From positions 41,490,875 to 41,554,874 of the forward strand of contig CM065168.1 in NCBI GenBank assembly GCA_033026295.1: a DNA stretch of 64,000 bases, given 5' to 3'. Of this stretch, positions 24,299 through 36,818 are shown in pieces (positions within the stretch are counted from its first letter, which is position 1; every line of letters begins with the position of its first letter). The DNA is from Channa striata (lineage: Eukaryota > Chordata > Actinopteri > Anabantiformes > Channidae). A model generated the notes under the pieces. That model worked only from the letters and a program-made list of their open reading frames with translations. It was not told the origin of the DNA and made no database searches. The position numbers and the translations under genes are program-made.

Positions 24299-25486
24299 GT
24301 AATTCTTGCATCAAAAATAGGAGTTTTCGTTTCGAACCCGTTTCTCTTCCTCTTCTGGTTCTTGTTGTTCGCTGCTGGTTTAACCGTGTAGTTTGGCTTC
24401 CTGTTTTTTTAAATTATAAAGTTACAAAACGCAAATATCCGCAAAACTGACGAGTAAGTCGACGATGAAACGACTTGGTGAGTTCGTTGACTAAGAAAAA
24501 CACAAAATTAGATCCGCAGATCGTTTCTCCGTCGCACGTCGACAGTGAAGTTCCGTCGGGTCCACGAACGTCCTCAGCCTTTGATCCACTTCCTGCCTGT
24601 GAAAACGACCCTGTAGTCCGTGTGGATTCGGGGATCTGGGTTCGTGGCTCCTGCCGTGTCCCCCTCAGGAATGAAGGTGAAGGTTTCGCATTCTGTCGTT
24701 TCTTATAAGACGTGGGACAGACAGACGCACCTTCCGATGACTCACGATTTCTGGGGATTTTTCTGTGACAATGACACAGAAACACCTTCAGAATGCGGTT
24801 GTTTAATCCCCACATCAAAGATGATAAGATACCATACGATAGAACTTTATGAATCCCACATTGGGGAAATTCTTGTGTTTTTAGCAGCAGAACAAAAGTT
24901 CCATCGGGTCCATGAACGCAGCAGCTGGACTGATTCAAAGATTCATAAATATTCCAAAAGTAAAAGCATTAAAATATTGGACCAGCACATTTGTATTAGA
25001 ACTTGTTCTAACGGTTGTTTTTTACTGTTCCACAGCAGAAATGCCTGTGAAAAAGAGGAAGCAAGCTGACCCCTGTTCCTTGACCTCGTCCGAGTCACCA
25101 AAGATTGAGCTGTCAAGCAGGTAATAAAACCTTAAACCGGTTTGTCCTAAAGACGCAGACTGTGGTGTTGTTAACGAGACTCACAGGGTTTAGATCTAGA
25201 CTGTTTTACATATGTTTACAAGTTGCCAGTTTTCATATGAAAACTTTTGTCTTAGATTTACAGTAACTCTTTCATACAAGTGCAGTGCATGTGCTTGTAC
25301 AGCAGGTGTCACTCTTTCACTGTGTGAATTCATGCTTAGTGTAAAATGAACTTTTAACTTTTCACAGTTTGTGCTGCATTAAACCTTTTTTAATTCTGGT
25401 TATTTAAAACACATTTAAGCAGATAGGTCCCATTCAGGTTTACAAAGGAGATCGGACAGAATAATCTAATGGTAAATAGTCCATTC

Positions 25487-25505
25487 ACACACACACACAC
25501 ACACT
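25487..25505. repeat. Short (CA)n microsatellite
   Basis: An uninterrupted CA tract lies in the first coding intron of gene C. No functional implication is seen. Confidence 0.85.
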
Positions 25506-26357
25506 TATGATGTCGGCTGCCATGCCAGGTTCTCATCCAACATGGTTTTCATCATTTTGCCCGAGGACACTTTGACACAGTTTAATTTCTCTCTGTAAAA
25601 AGAAAGATGAAAATGTTCTTTTCCAACGCACTCTATATGACAGGGACAGACTGCATAGTGGGACAAGGCCAAACTACTCTATGATACAAAGCAATAAGTT
25701 ATTGTTTTGCACATCACTTCTCATCTCTCTGAAAAATGACAAAACGACATTAAATGTTTTAAATGGTGAATAGCCATATTAGGTATAAGGTATTATGGCA
25801 TTTATACATTAAGAGTTTTTTTTTTTAGTTCACAGGAGGTTACTGCAGATTTAACTCCGTCTTTACTCTGTGCAAAGAGTGATGCATCCATGTTTTTGCC
25901 ACTCAACTTTCCTCTGCAAGACACAGAAAGGTAATTTATTGTCTTTTATTGAAGAGTCGTAATGAGAATAAAGTAGACATTTTTACACCCTTGTATCAAC
26001 AGCTATCATAGCATAATTCTGCTGCTTTCAGGATCCTTGTTTCATTAGACCATTAAGTCTACGATATTGTGCAAAGCATGTATGAATTGTTTATCAGTAT
26101 GACCTATGAGAAAATGACGCTGTGTTAGGGCCTGACATAAGTTGTACGTCATTTGTTGTGTTTTTATAGCCAGAAAAGCGTGGAGCCGTTCAGATGTCCA
26201 GCGTGTATTGAGAATGTCAGTTCAAACAGGGCCCAGTCATCAGCAGACAGCCTGTGTCCAGAACATGCAAAGAACCTGGGAACAGATGCTGAAGAGCAGA
26301 AAGATGCTGGGAAAAACAAACGTAAGTTCAGCTGTAATTGGTACTTTGATCAGCTAC

Positions 26358-26457
26358 NNNNNNNNNNNNNNNNNNNNNNNNNNNNNNNNNNNNNNNNNNN
26401 NNNNNNNNNNNNNNNNNNNNNNNNNNNNNNNNNNNNNNNNNNNNNNNNNNNNNNNNN
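26358..26457. other. Assembly gap of 100 N
   Basis: Exactly 100 N, the usual placeholder for a gap of unknown size. It lies between exons 3 and 4 of gene C, so missing exons there cannot be excluded. Confidence 0.99.
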
Positions 26458-29400
26458 GTATTTATTATTTATTTTATGCAAACAACGTGATGAAGATGTT
26501 GTCTCACTTATTATTTGTTTTTAAAGGAAATAAGTTTAAAAAAGCAATGCAGAAGCTGTTCTATTGGGCACACGAGGGTCTCAGTGACCAAACAAGTTCT
26601 TTGAGAAACATCTACACAAACCTCTACATCACCAATGGAGAGAATGGAGATCCGCATAGGCAGCATGAGCTCAGACGCTTCAAACATAAATCTAAACAGC
26701 AGATACCTTCTAAACAAATTATCAACCTCTCCCTCATCTTTAAAAATTTGCCTGGCCACGAGAAACCACACAGAACGGTCCTGACGAACGGACTTGCAGG
26801 CATTGGAAAATCATTTGCAGTGCAGAAATTTATTCTTGACTGGGCTGAAGATCAGGCCAACCAGGATGTTGACTTTGTTTTCTTTATCGCTTTCCGAGAG
26901 CTGAATCTGAGTACAGGTGAGAAAAGTTTACTCGCGCTCCTCACTGAATTCCACCCTGTGCTCCAAGATCTAAAAGATTCAGTAGATTATGTGAAGACCA
27001 AGGTCATAGTGATCCTGGACGGCCTGGATGAAAGCAGACTTCAACTGGACTTTGACAAAGTTAAGGTGGTGACATCTGTCAGTGAAGTAACGTCTCTGGG
27101 TAATCTCCTGGTGAACCTCATCCAGGGAAACCTTCTTCCTAATGCCAGACTCTGGATAACATCCCGTCCAGCGGCAGCTAATCAGATCCCTGCAAAGTAT
27201 GTTGATATGGTGACGGAAATAAGAGGGTTCAGTGACCCACAAAAAGAGGAATACTTCAGGAGGAGATTTAGTCAGGACTCGAGTCTTGCTGACAGAATCA
27301 TTTCACATATCCAGTCATCACAGAGTCTCGACATCATGTGTCACATCCCGATCTTCTGCTGGATTACAGCTCTGTTATTTGAGGACGTGTTTGGAGAAGA
27401 TAAAGAAGCAGAAACTCCTCAAACTCTGACAGAGATGATGTCACATTTCCTGTTTGCCCAAACAAAGCGCAGGAGCAGAAAATATGACAAGAAGACAAAG
27501 GAGAACAAAGAGGAACTTCTGAAGACACACAGAGAATTTCTACTAAAACTTGGCAAACTTGCATTTGTTCATCTGCTGAAGAACAACCTCATCTTCTATG
27601 AGGAAGATCTGGAAAACTGTGGTATTGATGTGAAAGAAGCAAGTATCTACTCTGGATTTTGCAGCTCAATTCTAAGAGAAGAGACATTTTTTTCCCAGAA
27701 AAAGGTCTTTTTCTTTGTTCATCTGACCATACAGGAGTTCTTTGCAGCTCTTTATGTCTATGACTGTTTCATGAACAAGATGACAACAGAGGTCAAGGAT
27801 TTTCTCAATTTGAAGGACAAAGAACAACAAAGAACTTTACTTGATCTTTTGAAGGTGACAGTTGACAAAGTGTTGGAGAACAATGGCCACCTAGATTTCT
27901 TCTTACAATTCCTCCTTGGTCTAATGGTTGAATCCAACCGGAGAGTCCTTCAGGGACTGTTGACGTCACCAGACCCAAGCCAAGAAACCGACAAGAAAAT
28001 CTTGACTTACCTCAAATCCATTAGAAGAAAGACCGTCTCCCAGACAACTGCATCAACCTCTTCCAGACTATGGTCGAGATGAGAGACTATAAAGTCAAAG
28101 ATGAGATTCAAGAATATCTGAAGTTGACAGATCGTTCAAAAACAGACCTGACTCCCCTGCACTGCTCTGCACTGGCCTACATGCTGCAAATATCAAAGGA
28201 TGATGTGGACGTGTTGGACCTGAAGACTTACAACACAACAGATGAAGGAAGAAGGAGGCTGATACCAGCCGTCAGGAGCAGCAGAAAGGCCATGTGAGTT
28301 TATGGTTTAGGTTGTTTGGATTTTCTGTCTTCTATCTACATCTTTGAATCTTGTTGAATCACCTTATTATCCCCCCATAGACTAGTTGACTGTAAAGTGA
28401 CCGCAGAGTGGCTTGAACATCTGGTCTTTGGTCTCAAGTTCCCGTATTCACATCTGAGAAAGTTGGACCTGAGCAACAACGACCTGACAGATTCAGGAGT
28501 TCAGCAGCTCTGTGACGGACTGTCGAGTCAAAGCTGCACACTTGAAGTATTGAGGTAAATATTGATGTAACTTATGATTTAAATTGCATTTAATGCAAAT
28601 GCAAACAGTTTAACTGTTCAAACTTTTCTTTTTGTTCCATTTTCAATAATGCTTTCCTCTTGTACTGACTGTTGGCTCTTTTTTATGATTATATTTGGAC
28701 ACAGTTTTTGACTGTTAACATTCTCTCTTTGTCCGTGTTTGGTCAAGTTTGGGCCACAGTGCTTCCTGTTTCAAATGTTACATCTGTCCTCCATCAAACT
28801 CAAAATTTAATTTAATTTTTCAGGTTGTCTGGTTGTCTGGTCACAGAGACAGGCTGTGTTTTTCTGACCTCAGCTTTACAAGCTAATCCCTCCCATCTGA
28901 TAGAGCTGGACCTGAGATACAACAATCCAGGAGAATCAGGGAAGAGTCTTCTCACTGAACTGAAGAACGATCCAAAATACAAGCTCAGCGTACTCAAGTA
29001 ATTATAATCCTACCCCTGTCCAGGACTGTCTCGTCCGCTGTAGATGTACTGATAGAAAGGCAGTTGTTTGCTCATCTTCAATGGGAGCTTCTGGAAAGAT
29101 CTTGAACATAGTTGTTAAGAAAGTCCTGAAAAAAAAACATTATGATCCTTTATTAGTAGATTTTGGCTATTTCTAAAGTCCATTACAGTAGGATGGAACA
29201 TACTGCTAACTGTAAAACCACAGCAACATCCCTTTAACATCCTTCCTATAGTAACAATGTGTGTCACATGGTGTTATGAGCTAGTGCACAACATCTCAAA
29301 CTAGAGTCGAACTCTGGACTCCTGTGTCTCCTTATGAGACTGTTTCACTTAATAAACTTTGTCATTGTCTTTGGCGTCTGGGTTTCTATTGTACTACACT

Positions 29401-30544
29401 GAGAGCTCACCAACACAAGCGGTTCTCTGAGCATCAGTATGTAACACAGAAAGAATGTGACAACATGGCATTTTATGACACCTCAGGAATGTTATGTGCA
29501 ACGTGGTTGGGAGGGACAATAGATGGACATTCTATCAAACTTAATATATGTACATTTATTTTGTTGTAGTTAAATGTTTTTCCTCTAAGTTTGAATCAAA
29601 ATTTTTCTCCACAGGATTGAAAATGGTGGAAGTCACCGCATGAAACCAGGATTCATGAAATGCAAGTATCTGTGAGAATCCAGATTATTTGCTGAATGAT
29701 GTGTTCACAGCTCAACCTCACATCAGTGCATTTACCAGATGGAATTGTGTCCTGTAAATGAATGTTGGTGTAAATGCTCCGGTGGTTTGAACATAGTAAA
29801 GGGATGCAGTTTAAGAATCTACACACAGTGATGTGGAGATGTCTTTTCTTTACCTGCTAATGGACCCAGAGGGAAACCATTCAGATATTCATCTATTTTT
29901 CATGGGAAAAACAATTCCTTTGTTATTCCTGATGGATAAAAATTTGTTTTTTTGTGCTGCCTCTAGTTGAAACACTTTATTATCAAAGTGCTTTTTCTAA
30001 AATAATTTTTCTTATCTCCAGATGCCTGTGAGCTCACGTTGGACCCCAACACAGTTCACAAGAACCTCCGTCTCTCTGAAGACAACAGAAAGGTGACCTG
30101 GGTGGAAGAGCAGCAGTCGTATCCTAAACACCCAGAAAGGTTTGACAAGTGCCAACAGGTGCTGGGTGGACAGGGTCTAGATGGACGCCATTACTTCGAG
30201 CTGGAGGTGGAGGAGCCCTTCAACGTTGGGTTAACGTACAAAACCATTGGCAGGAAAGGGAATATTAATGAATCCAAGCTGGGAAGCAGCGACAATTCTT
30301 GGAGTCTGATTTGCTCTGATGATGGTTGTTATGTTCTACACAGTAATGACAAGATCGATGTATCTTCACTCTGCTCTCGATCCAGGCGGGTGGGAGTCTA
30401 TCTAGATTGGTCAGCTGGCTTTTGTCCTTCTACAGAGTAACCTCTGACAGTCGGACTCGAGTCCATACCTTCAAAACCAAATTTGTGAAGCCCCTCTATC
30501 CTGCTGTTGAAGTACAAACTCATACCTCTGCATTATTTTGTTAA

Positions 30545-31190
30545 TGAACATGAGCAAACTGTTGTTTTGAATTAACAAGAACATGCAAAAAGAAAATTAA
30601 AGAAAAATAAACCAGTAACTTGTGTCATTTTAGAAAACACACTGTACATTGAACTGCTCCCCTCAGTCAAGATCAGCTACAGTCACATGTTTTGATGGAA
30701 AAAGTAAATGGTGAAATAAACTAAATCAAAACTGTCTCAGAGTTACATAAGAGCACACCTGACAATTACAGATGATTTACATACTGAGGCCCAGCAAACC
30801 AACAATAGGATCCTGCTGCCTAGTTCACAATCCACCTGACCCCAGGGCACCCACTTATAGTACAGCTTTTTGGGCTTCGTCTGGATGGGCTCCATGGGTC
30901 TCCAGCAAATTCACATCCTAGATCTGGATTCAGGAGAGGATTGTTTGAATCACTCATCCGAAACCGCCACTGGGATAAGCATGATTCTCTTTAGGACACC
31001 AAAGCCACACCACAACATTGCAATTGAAGAGAAACTATTCAAAGCAATAACATTTGAAACAGCAGTAAAAAATAAAAAATAGAAAGTTGATAAAAGTGTT
31101 GCATCCAAGAGTTGAGGACAATGGCTGTCCTCAAGAAATGTGTGTCCTGTCCTTCTAAAACTGTGTTTCAAACCTCAGAACAAGACTAAA
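30545..31190. other. 3' flank of gene C, no gene recognised
   Basis: AATAAA at 30606-30611 is a plausible polyadenylation signal for gene C. The remainder shows no convincing coding sequence. Confidence 0.45.
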
Positions 31191-32445
31191 AATGTTGGAT
31201 TCTCTAAAATATTTCTCATTTTACCAATTTAACCTTCATCACCTAAAATTGAAAAGCATAATAAAAACAATAAATAATTTAAATATAGTCATTTGATTAG
31301 CTAATGAGGTTTAGTAGACCTATGATCCTGTAGTCTTTGAATGTAAAACCAGAAAGTAGAAACCAGTTTTTCAAGGCAGAACAGCCGTAAATTGATTTTT
31401 TCTATGTTCATAAAGTTGCCAGTATAAATATTAATTGTTTGGGGTAAATAAAATGTGTTTACAAAAGCCTGTTTCTTATTTATCCATCATCAAAGATGCC
31501 AGGCCCTCCTCTTCCTCCTCCTCCTCCCCCTCAGGAGAGATAAACTCTCACCTCTAATCCACCTCAGCCTGTTGCAGTGAGACATGAAACAGCTGCTCAC
31601 ATGAAGCTTCATTTTTACAACTAACTGGTTTAAGAAATCAGCTTCTAGAGATGGAAAATATATTCTGACGGTAAAAAAAGCAAAAAGCTGGGATGAGAAA
31701 AATTATTTTAACAAAGGTGAGTCGTTTATGATCCATATGTTACCTTTTAAACAGATGATAAATTAATCAAAACGTGTAGGTAGAGTGAGCTGGTAAAAAC
31801 TGTTTTATTAAAATACAACTTTAACGACTACATCATGTATTTTACTTACATCATGTCAAGAGGAAATTCAACGTGTAGAGGTAAGCAAAAAATTTAACCC
31901 TAAGGATTATGCAGTATAACCTACAGGATATACAGTATATTTAACTTTGGATGAAGAATCATAAGCAGCAATAAAATTAGGTTCCATTCTTTTAAACTGC
32001 CCCTCAAATGCAAATTTTCTCTGTTATGATCAAATTTAAGGAAGGGACACGTTAGAAATATCCACATTATGTCAAAAAGAAGTTTCATCCAAACAACAAA
32101 TTAAAATTTTATTTACTTCATTTGTAATAAATCTTCATACATTTTAAAAAAATAATGTTATTTATTTTATATAATAATTTAAACCTGTATTCTGACCATA
32201 AACGGGTGTGAAAACTGGACTGTGAAAATTATCTACAAGCTCTGTACTTTTTGCAGAGAATATTTACTATAAATACAGCTCAAACAAGCATTTACCAACC
32301 AACCAAACCTGTTTTTATACCTGAAAGCAAAGTTCAACATCACTGTTTTATCATCACTGAAAACAAAAAGGCACGCCCTACTTTTATTTTTATATGTTAT
32401 ATTTTTGTATGTTTTCCAACAGTTTTAGTAATGACTCCCAGACAG
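31190..32445 (-). repeat. Diverged inverted copy of the NLR N1/N2 5' flank, upstream of IG2
   Basis: Blocks at about 31230-31830, 32050-32110 and 32130-32445 match, in reverse complement, the N1 upstream region (about 4830-4130, 3690-3630 and 2830-2488). The stretch corresponding to 2835-3620, which holds the presumed N1 first exon and CpG-richer promoter, is absent. The match ends in the intron base pairs just before the N1 first coding exon; here the Ig signal-peptide exon follows instead. Confidence 0.7.
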
Positions 32446-35160
32446 GTGTTTTAGTGGCTGATGATTTTTCCCATGTAACTTTGGTCTGATGCGTCTCCAT
32501 CTCTGAAGGATGAAGATGATCTTCAGGATCCTGCTCCTCATCAGCCTGATCTCATGTGTCTCTGGTTGGTTTATATCTTCATTTTATCAGCAAAGTTAAA
32601 CTACAGCTGTATCTCATTAACTTTCTGACTCTCATCTCTGAATATGATGCTGACAAATTCAGTAATAAGGTGATGAATCACAAACACCTGTGAAGAAATA
32701 TTTAACTTTAAAACGGTTATTATTGGTGTCATGTTGTTTCCATTTCACGCTAAAGCATGTTTACGCTTTTTTAAATTGCTAACATCACTGAACATAACAT
32801 CACATTGGTCAAAGCTAAAAGTACTTTTCCAAACCTTTCACACTTTTTTGAAATATGCATCTTGCCTCCAAAACCTTCTCTCAGCAACAAAACACATCAT
32901 ACACGTCTCAAACTGAGCGCGTTCATCCACAACAGGGGCAACAAGTCCAGGAAGCAAACACTGTCAGTCTTAGCACTTTGAACTAGTGAAGTGAGCATAT
33001 AAAAAAAACCATTATCTTTGTATTGTATTGCATGTTCAACATATTGTACTCAACATATGTACCACATATGTGGCATGAAAAATGAATCAACAATGCAGCA
33101 ATTTGCTGCAATTGGATACATGCCCTGTCTTCTGCATTTGACCACGTTTTTATCAACGACACATCTTATGTCTCTGGCAATGCATCTTGGGAAGAACATT
33201 TTAGAATTTCAATCCAACCCCCTCAGGCCTCCACAAATAAAGTAAATCCACAGTAGAGCACATTCTGCATAGCTATGTTTGTCTTGCTAAAGAATAATGA
33301 TAGTCCCTGACTGAAAAGGACTTCTTGAATTTCGGTAACTTTGGTCACCGAATGGATTTTGTATGAAAACAATGAAAAGTGATTCACAGTTTGCTCAACG
33401 TGAACTTCTGTTTTGCTGACTGTGTGAAGAGCTTTGAAGATGTGACTTCAGTTTTGACCAATGCTTGTTAGCAATAGAAAAAAAAACTGACAAAGTCATT
33501 TTTCTCCTGTTTCCTTCTGTTTCTTCTCAGGACTCAGGCAGCATTTAACCCGGAACAAGATCTGACTGAGACCATAAACATGTTCACATGTTACAGCTCC
33601 TCACTGTGTGTCTCTGTGTCCTCGACAGGGACATTTGTAGTGAATGTGACACAGACGTCCTATCAGGCAGAGGAGAACCACAACATCACACTGGAGTGGA
33701 CCTTCACCACCAAACCTCACACTTCCTCCACCTCAGTTAACATCCTCTGTAACCTGTTTATTGATCACAAAGACTTAGTCCTGTTTCATCTCCATGAAGG
33801 TGTTGAGGTCTCAGAGTCTCAGGATCAGCAGTTTTCAGGACGAGTCCAGTTTGACAAAGACGTCCTCAGAGAAGGACAAATCAGACTTCAAATGTCCAGA
33901 CTCAGGACTAATGACTCAGGACTGTACCTGTGTGAGGTGAAAACAGCTGATGGTTGGGGATCTGGCAGGTGTCGACTCAGTGTCACTGGTGAGCAGATTC
34001 AGGGTGGATCAGCACTTCACTTGTTAATTTGTTCTGATTTGAGCAGTTTTGTTTTACAGGCTTTTTTTTAATAAATTAATCAATAGACAAAAAAAGATTA
34101 TTGAGTTTTGTCAAGACATAAAGAAACATGAACATCTGCACATTTATACAGGTCTACTTGAAATATTTTAGTCTGGATCAAAGTTCTGTACAAACTCACA
34201 GAGTCGAGCTGTGACTAAAACTGTCCATCATGGTTAAAGTGAACTGTCCACCTCTTTAAGTTTCAGACTGTTTTTGTTTCAGCAGCAGTTCAAAGATTTA
34301 ACTCACTCTAAAACATAAATGTTCTGTTTACAGAAAGATGAATTAATGCTCAATCTCAAACTTTACAGCAGCAGCGGATCATCCTGAACCTCAGAGACCA
34401 ACTGTGAGTCCAGAACCACAGAATCGGGGATGGATTGGACTCTACGTTGGACTGGGACTGACAGCAGCAGTTCTACTGGTCCCACTCTGCTTTTCTCTGA
34501 GTCGTTGTTTCACTAAATCTACTGATAAGACTGAAAATTCCTCTTCAGTGGTTTAACAGTTCAGTGTGTCTGAGATCAGACTTCTCTCTGTCCCTGAATC
34601 TTTGGACCATGTTGGTCCATGAAGCTGTTTTTCTCTGAAATCTGAGTTTTTCACCTCTGTCACTGTCTTCATGGTCTCAGACAAACAGGATGAGACAGAA
34701 GGAGATCAACATCTTATCAGGACCAACAGGACTGTCTCTGGAGGACCCACTTTCTATCAGAGCATCAGTTCAACACCTGAGTCCTAAAACCAGGAGACAG
34801 AATCAGAGACTCTGTTTGTCTCTGTCACACAACCCTGGCTTGTGATATAAAAGCACAGTCTCACTTGTTGTAAATAATTCTGTTTATACAAATTACTGGG
34901 ATTTCAAAATTATAAAATAAAAATACTAACAAATATTGCAGCAGCATGTTTGGTACAGAAAAGTTATTTTTCCTTTTCAGTAAATGGAGGATGTTTATTA
35001 TATCTTTTCGCATATTAACTCTTTTCTTGTTTTTTAAATGGTTTGAGTTTCATGATCCCCCCAAATCTCTCTTCAGTGCTTCAATGTCTGTGGAGTATGA
35101 ATATTAATGGCTGCAGGTCCTTCTCAAGCCGACACGCTGAGCACATTCTTTATTTCAGAT
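32396..35160 (+). repeat. Inverted-duplication arm carrying IG2 (partner 12870-15462)
   Basis: Same content as the IG1 arm. Intron 1 of IG2 contains extra sequence (about 33040-33480) not seen in IG1, so one arm has an insertion or the other a deletion. Confidence 0.75.
32510..34556 (+). CDS. Single-V-domain Ig type I membrane protein IG2
   Basis: Exons 32510-32564 (signal peptide, identical in sequence to that of IG1), 33629-33988 (V-type Ig domain) and 34369-34556 (stem, membrane span, tail). They sum to 603 nt and 200 residues with an open frame. The domain reads ITLEWTF (Trp in place of the canonical Cys), then NILCNLF, DSGLYLCEVKTADGW and GRCRLSV, so it has three Cys. There are NxT/S glycosylation sites near the start (NVT, NIT). 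The membrane segment is GLYVGLGLTAAVLLVPLCF; the tail (SRCFTKSTDKTENSSSVV) has no Tyr motif. A ligand or coreceptor role at the cell surface is inferred from architecture only. It is the inverted partner of IG1. Confidence 0.82.
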
Positions 35161-36165
35161 CCACTGTGGTGTTGTACAGAGACAAATTATGAAAACTGAG
35201 ATTATTAAATAAAATAAAATTATTTTGCAAAGTTGAAGTTTATCCTGCAATTTTGATGTCTGTCCATTGCAGTTCTGAAGTTTTGTCCACATGCTGATTT
35301 GTTTTATGACAGATGCTTTGCTGCTGGGCAGAACATTTCCCACCATTTCAGGCAGTTGTTCCCCTGGCACATGAATATGGTGAATCTTTAAATCATTTTG
35401 GTTACAGATTGATGTAAAAAGAAGCCAACTACTGGCAGTTCAAACCATGTAATCAAAGGAGACTTGAAAGTCCAGTAATGTCAGGGTTTTATTATCTTCA
35501 ACACTTTGCCGTTATAAATAGACAAAACATATGTATTAAAATTTATTCATATTGAATTTTTCCATCACAGGATGGGGATGTGCTGCTGAAGTTCAGTGTC
35601 TTACCAAGAAACACTTTGACATCTGTTTGGGAATAGAGGGGCGCAAACATCCAACCTTATGTCGGCAGGCAGCCATTCTACCACTGAGTCACTGCTGCCC
35701 CAAACTTATTGCAACAAGTGGGATTTCAACCCCTGAACATAGAACCATCCTGACATAAATAACAAAATAACTGAATTTAAATTAACACTATTTGTACAAA
35801 TACACACATTTAACATTGGTTAGTAGAGTGCAGAAAAATGTGTGTATGATTAGTAGTAACTTTTTTTTTGTGCTGAATTATAGAATATTGCTTGTACTGT
35901 GTGTGTAAATAATGTCTTTACGTAGCAAATATGAATGAATATCGACTTCAAACAAACACCCTTCAAATCAGCATGTCACAGTTAACAGGACCGATGCATA
36001 AATGCACAGAGACATTTTTTAAAAAAGAAAAGAGCGATGATGATGCTGCAAAATGAAAATACCAGCAAATGTATGCAAATAAATCGCAGGACATTTCCTC
36101 TGTGTGCAGCACATTACTGCTGTTATCAGGCCTGAAGTGTTACACTGGAGACAACAGAAGGCATC
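34557..36165. other. IG2 3' flank and spacer
   Basis: AATAAA-type signals occur near 34915. A stretch at about 35570-35760 ('accactgagtcactgctgcc') resembles the tail of a dispersed fish repeat. No gene was recognised. Confidence 0.4.
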
Positions 36166-36330
36166 GATGGAAAACACACACAAAGTCCTGCCGGTTTATC
36201 CAGATACACTCCAACCCGACTGGCTCGTGAGCAGACACTTGTGTTACCGTGCAGGACATAACAACCATTATCAGATAAAGTCAGACTCAAAGATTTGTTA
36301 CTGTGTCCCAGCTTAAAATCATCACCAGAC
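36165..36330 (-). pseudogene. Orphan B30.2 (SPRY) fragment
   Basis: Minus-strand translation gives DDFKLGHSNKS, DNGCYVLHGNTSVCSRASRVG and VYLDKPAG, matching the core of the D and E SPRY exons. A short internal deletion is visible (the VTSI residues between VC and CSRAS are missing). Both ends of the domain are gone. It lies between IG2 and IG3, far from any LRR exon. Confidence 0.8.
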
Positions 36331-36818
36331 ATTAAAAAAAAAGAGCGATCAATAAATCAGTGAACACTTCCTGGTTCCACTGAAATAGGTTTGATACAGC
36401 AAGAACTTCAGTCTTAAAGTCTTAAAAAGTCTTGAAAAGAGTCAAACGTTTATGACTGAACCTGCAAACGTCACACTGATGATGACGGGATGGTGTCGAC
36501 TCTGCAGTCAGTGTTCATCGGTTCACAGGTTCTTGGTCACACGAGGCTCAGGGAGGTGAAGTCCTCAGTCAGATAAAACTGGACGGTGGGTGCAAAGTTG
36601 AACACAACTGAAAACACGTTGAGTCAAGTATTGACACTGCCAGATAATGTAGGATGAGAGTCTCTTGGCTTTCTGACCCAGATGTAGTCCTGAAGCTCTT
36701 AAGACTCCAGGTCCTCCTGGTAATGTTTTGTTAATTATTTCTCTTCAATGTTCTTTTTGTGTGTGTCCTTGATGAAACACAATTATAACAAAAATTGAAG
36801 AATGCGCAGAGTTGAGGT

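Larger units (their letters stand above)
16511..24430 (+). repeat. Segmental duplication copy U2 (partner U1 1-6995)
   Basis: Same gene order as U1. Homology begins inside the N2 NACHT exon and ends near 'aagttacaaaacg' at about 24430, where U1 switches to truncated NACHT sequence and U2 continues into the first intron of gene C. U2 is the more complete copy for the spacer and for the 5' part of the plus-strand NLR. Confidence 0.85.
25041..30544 (+). pseudogene. NLR C: full-architecture FISNA-NACHT-LRR-B30.2 gene with two frameshifts
   Basis: Exons: 25041-25120 (MPVKKRKQAD), 25829-25930 (LLCAKSDASMFLPLNF), 26170-26321 (degenerate RING), 26527-28293 (FISNA, NACHT with GLAGIGKS, ILDGLDES and WITSRP, then FFVHLTIQEFFAALY), 28381-28554 and 28824-28997 (LRR), 29615-29661 (linker, IENGGSHRMKPGF) and 30022-30544 (PRY-SPRY). 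Two 1-bp deletions relative to D and E break the frame: one in a C run at about 28039 (CCC instead of CCCC), one at about 30412 in SPRY (AGF instead of AGAL). Restoring both makes the exon sum divisible by three. The linker exon uses a GC donor (AAAT then GCAAGT). The FISNA segment before 26740 is divergent, whereas NACHT is near-identical to its neighbours. Either a recent pseudogene or assembly error; a 100-N gap lies in the intron after exon 3. Confidence 0.85.

Noticed and set aside
24414..24938. Minus-strand 174-codon frame upstream of gene C
   Set aside because: No domain, start context or paralogue; it lies in the first intron of C and contains only a weak internal repeat (GPDGT twice).
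35570..35760. Possible tRNA-like or small gene
   Set aside because: No cloverleaf could be drawn; the sequence resembles the tail of a dispersed fish repeat.
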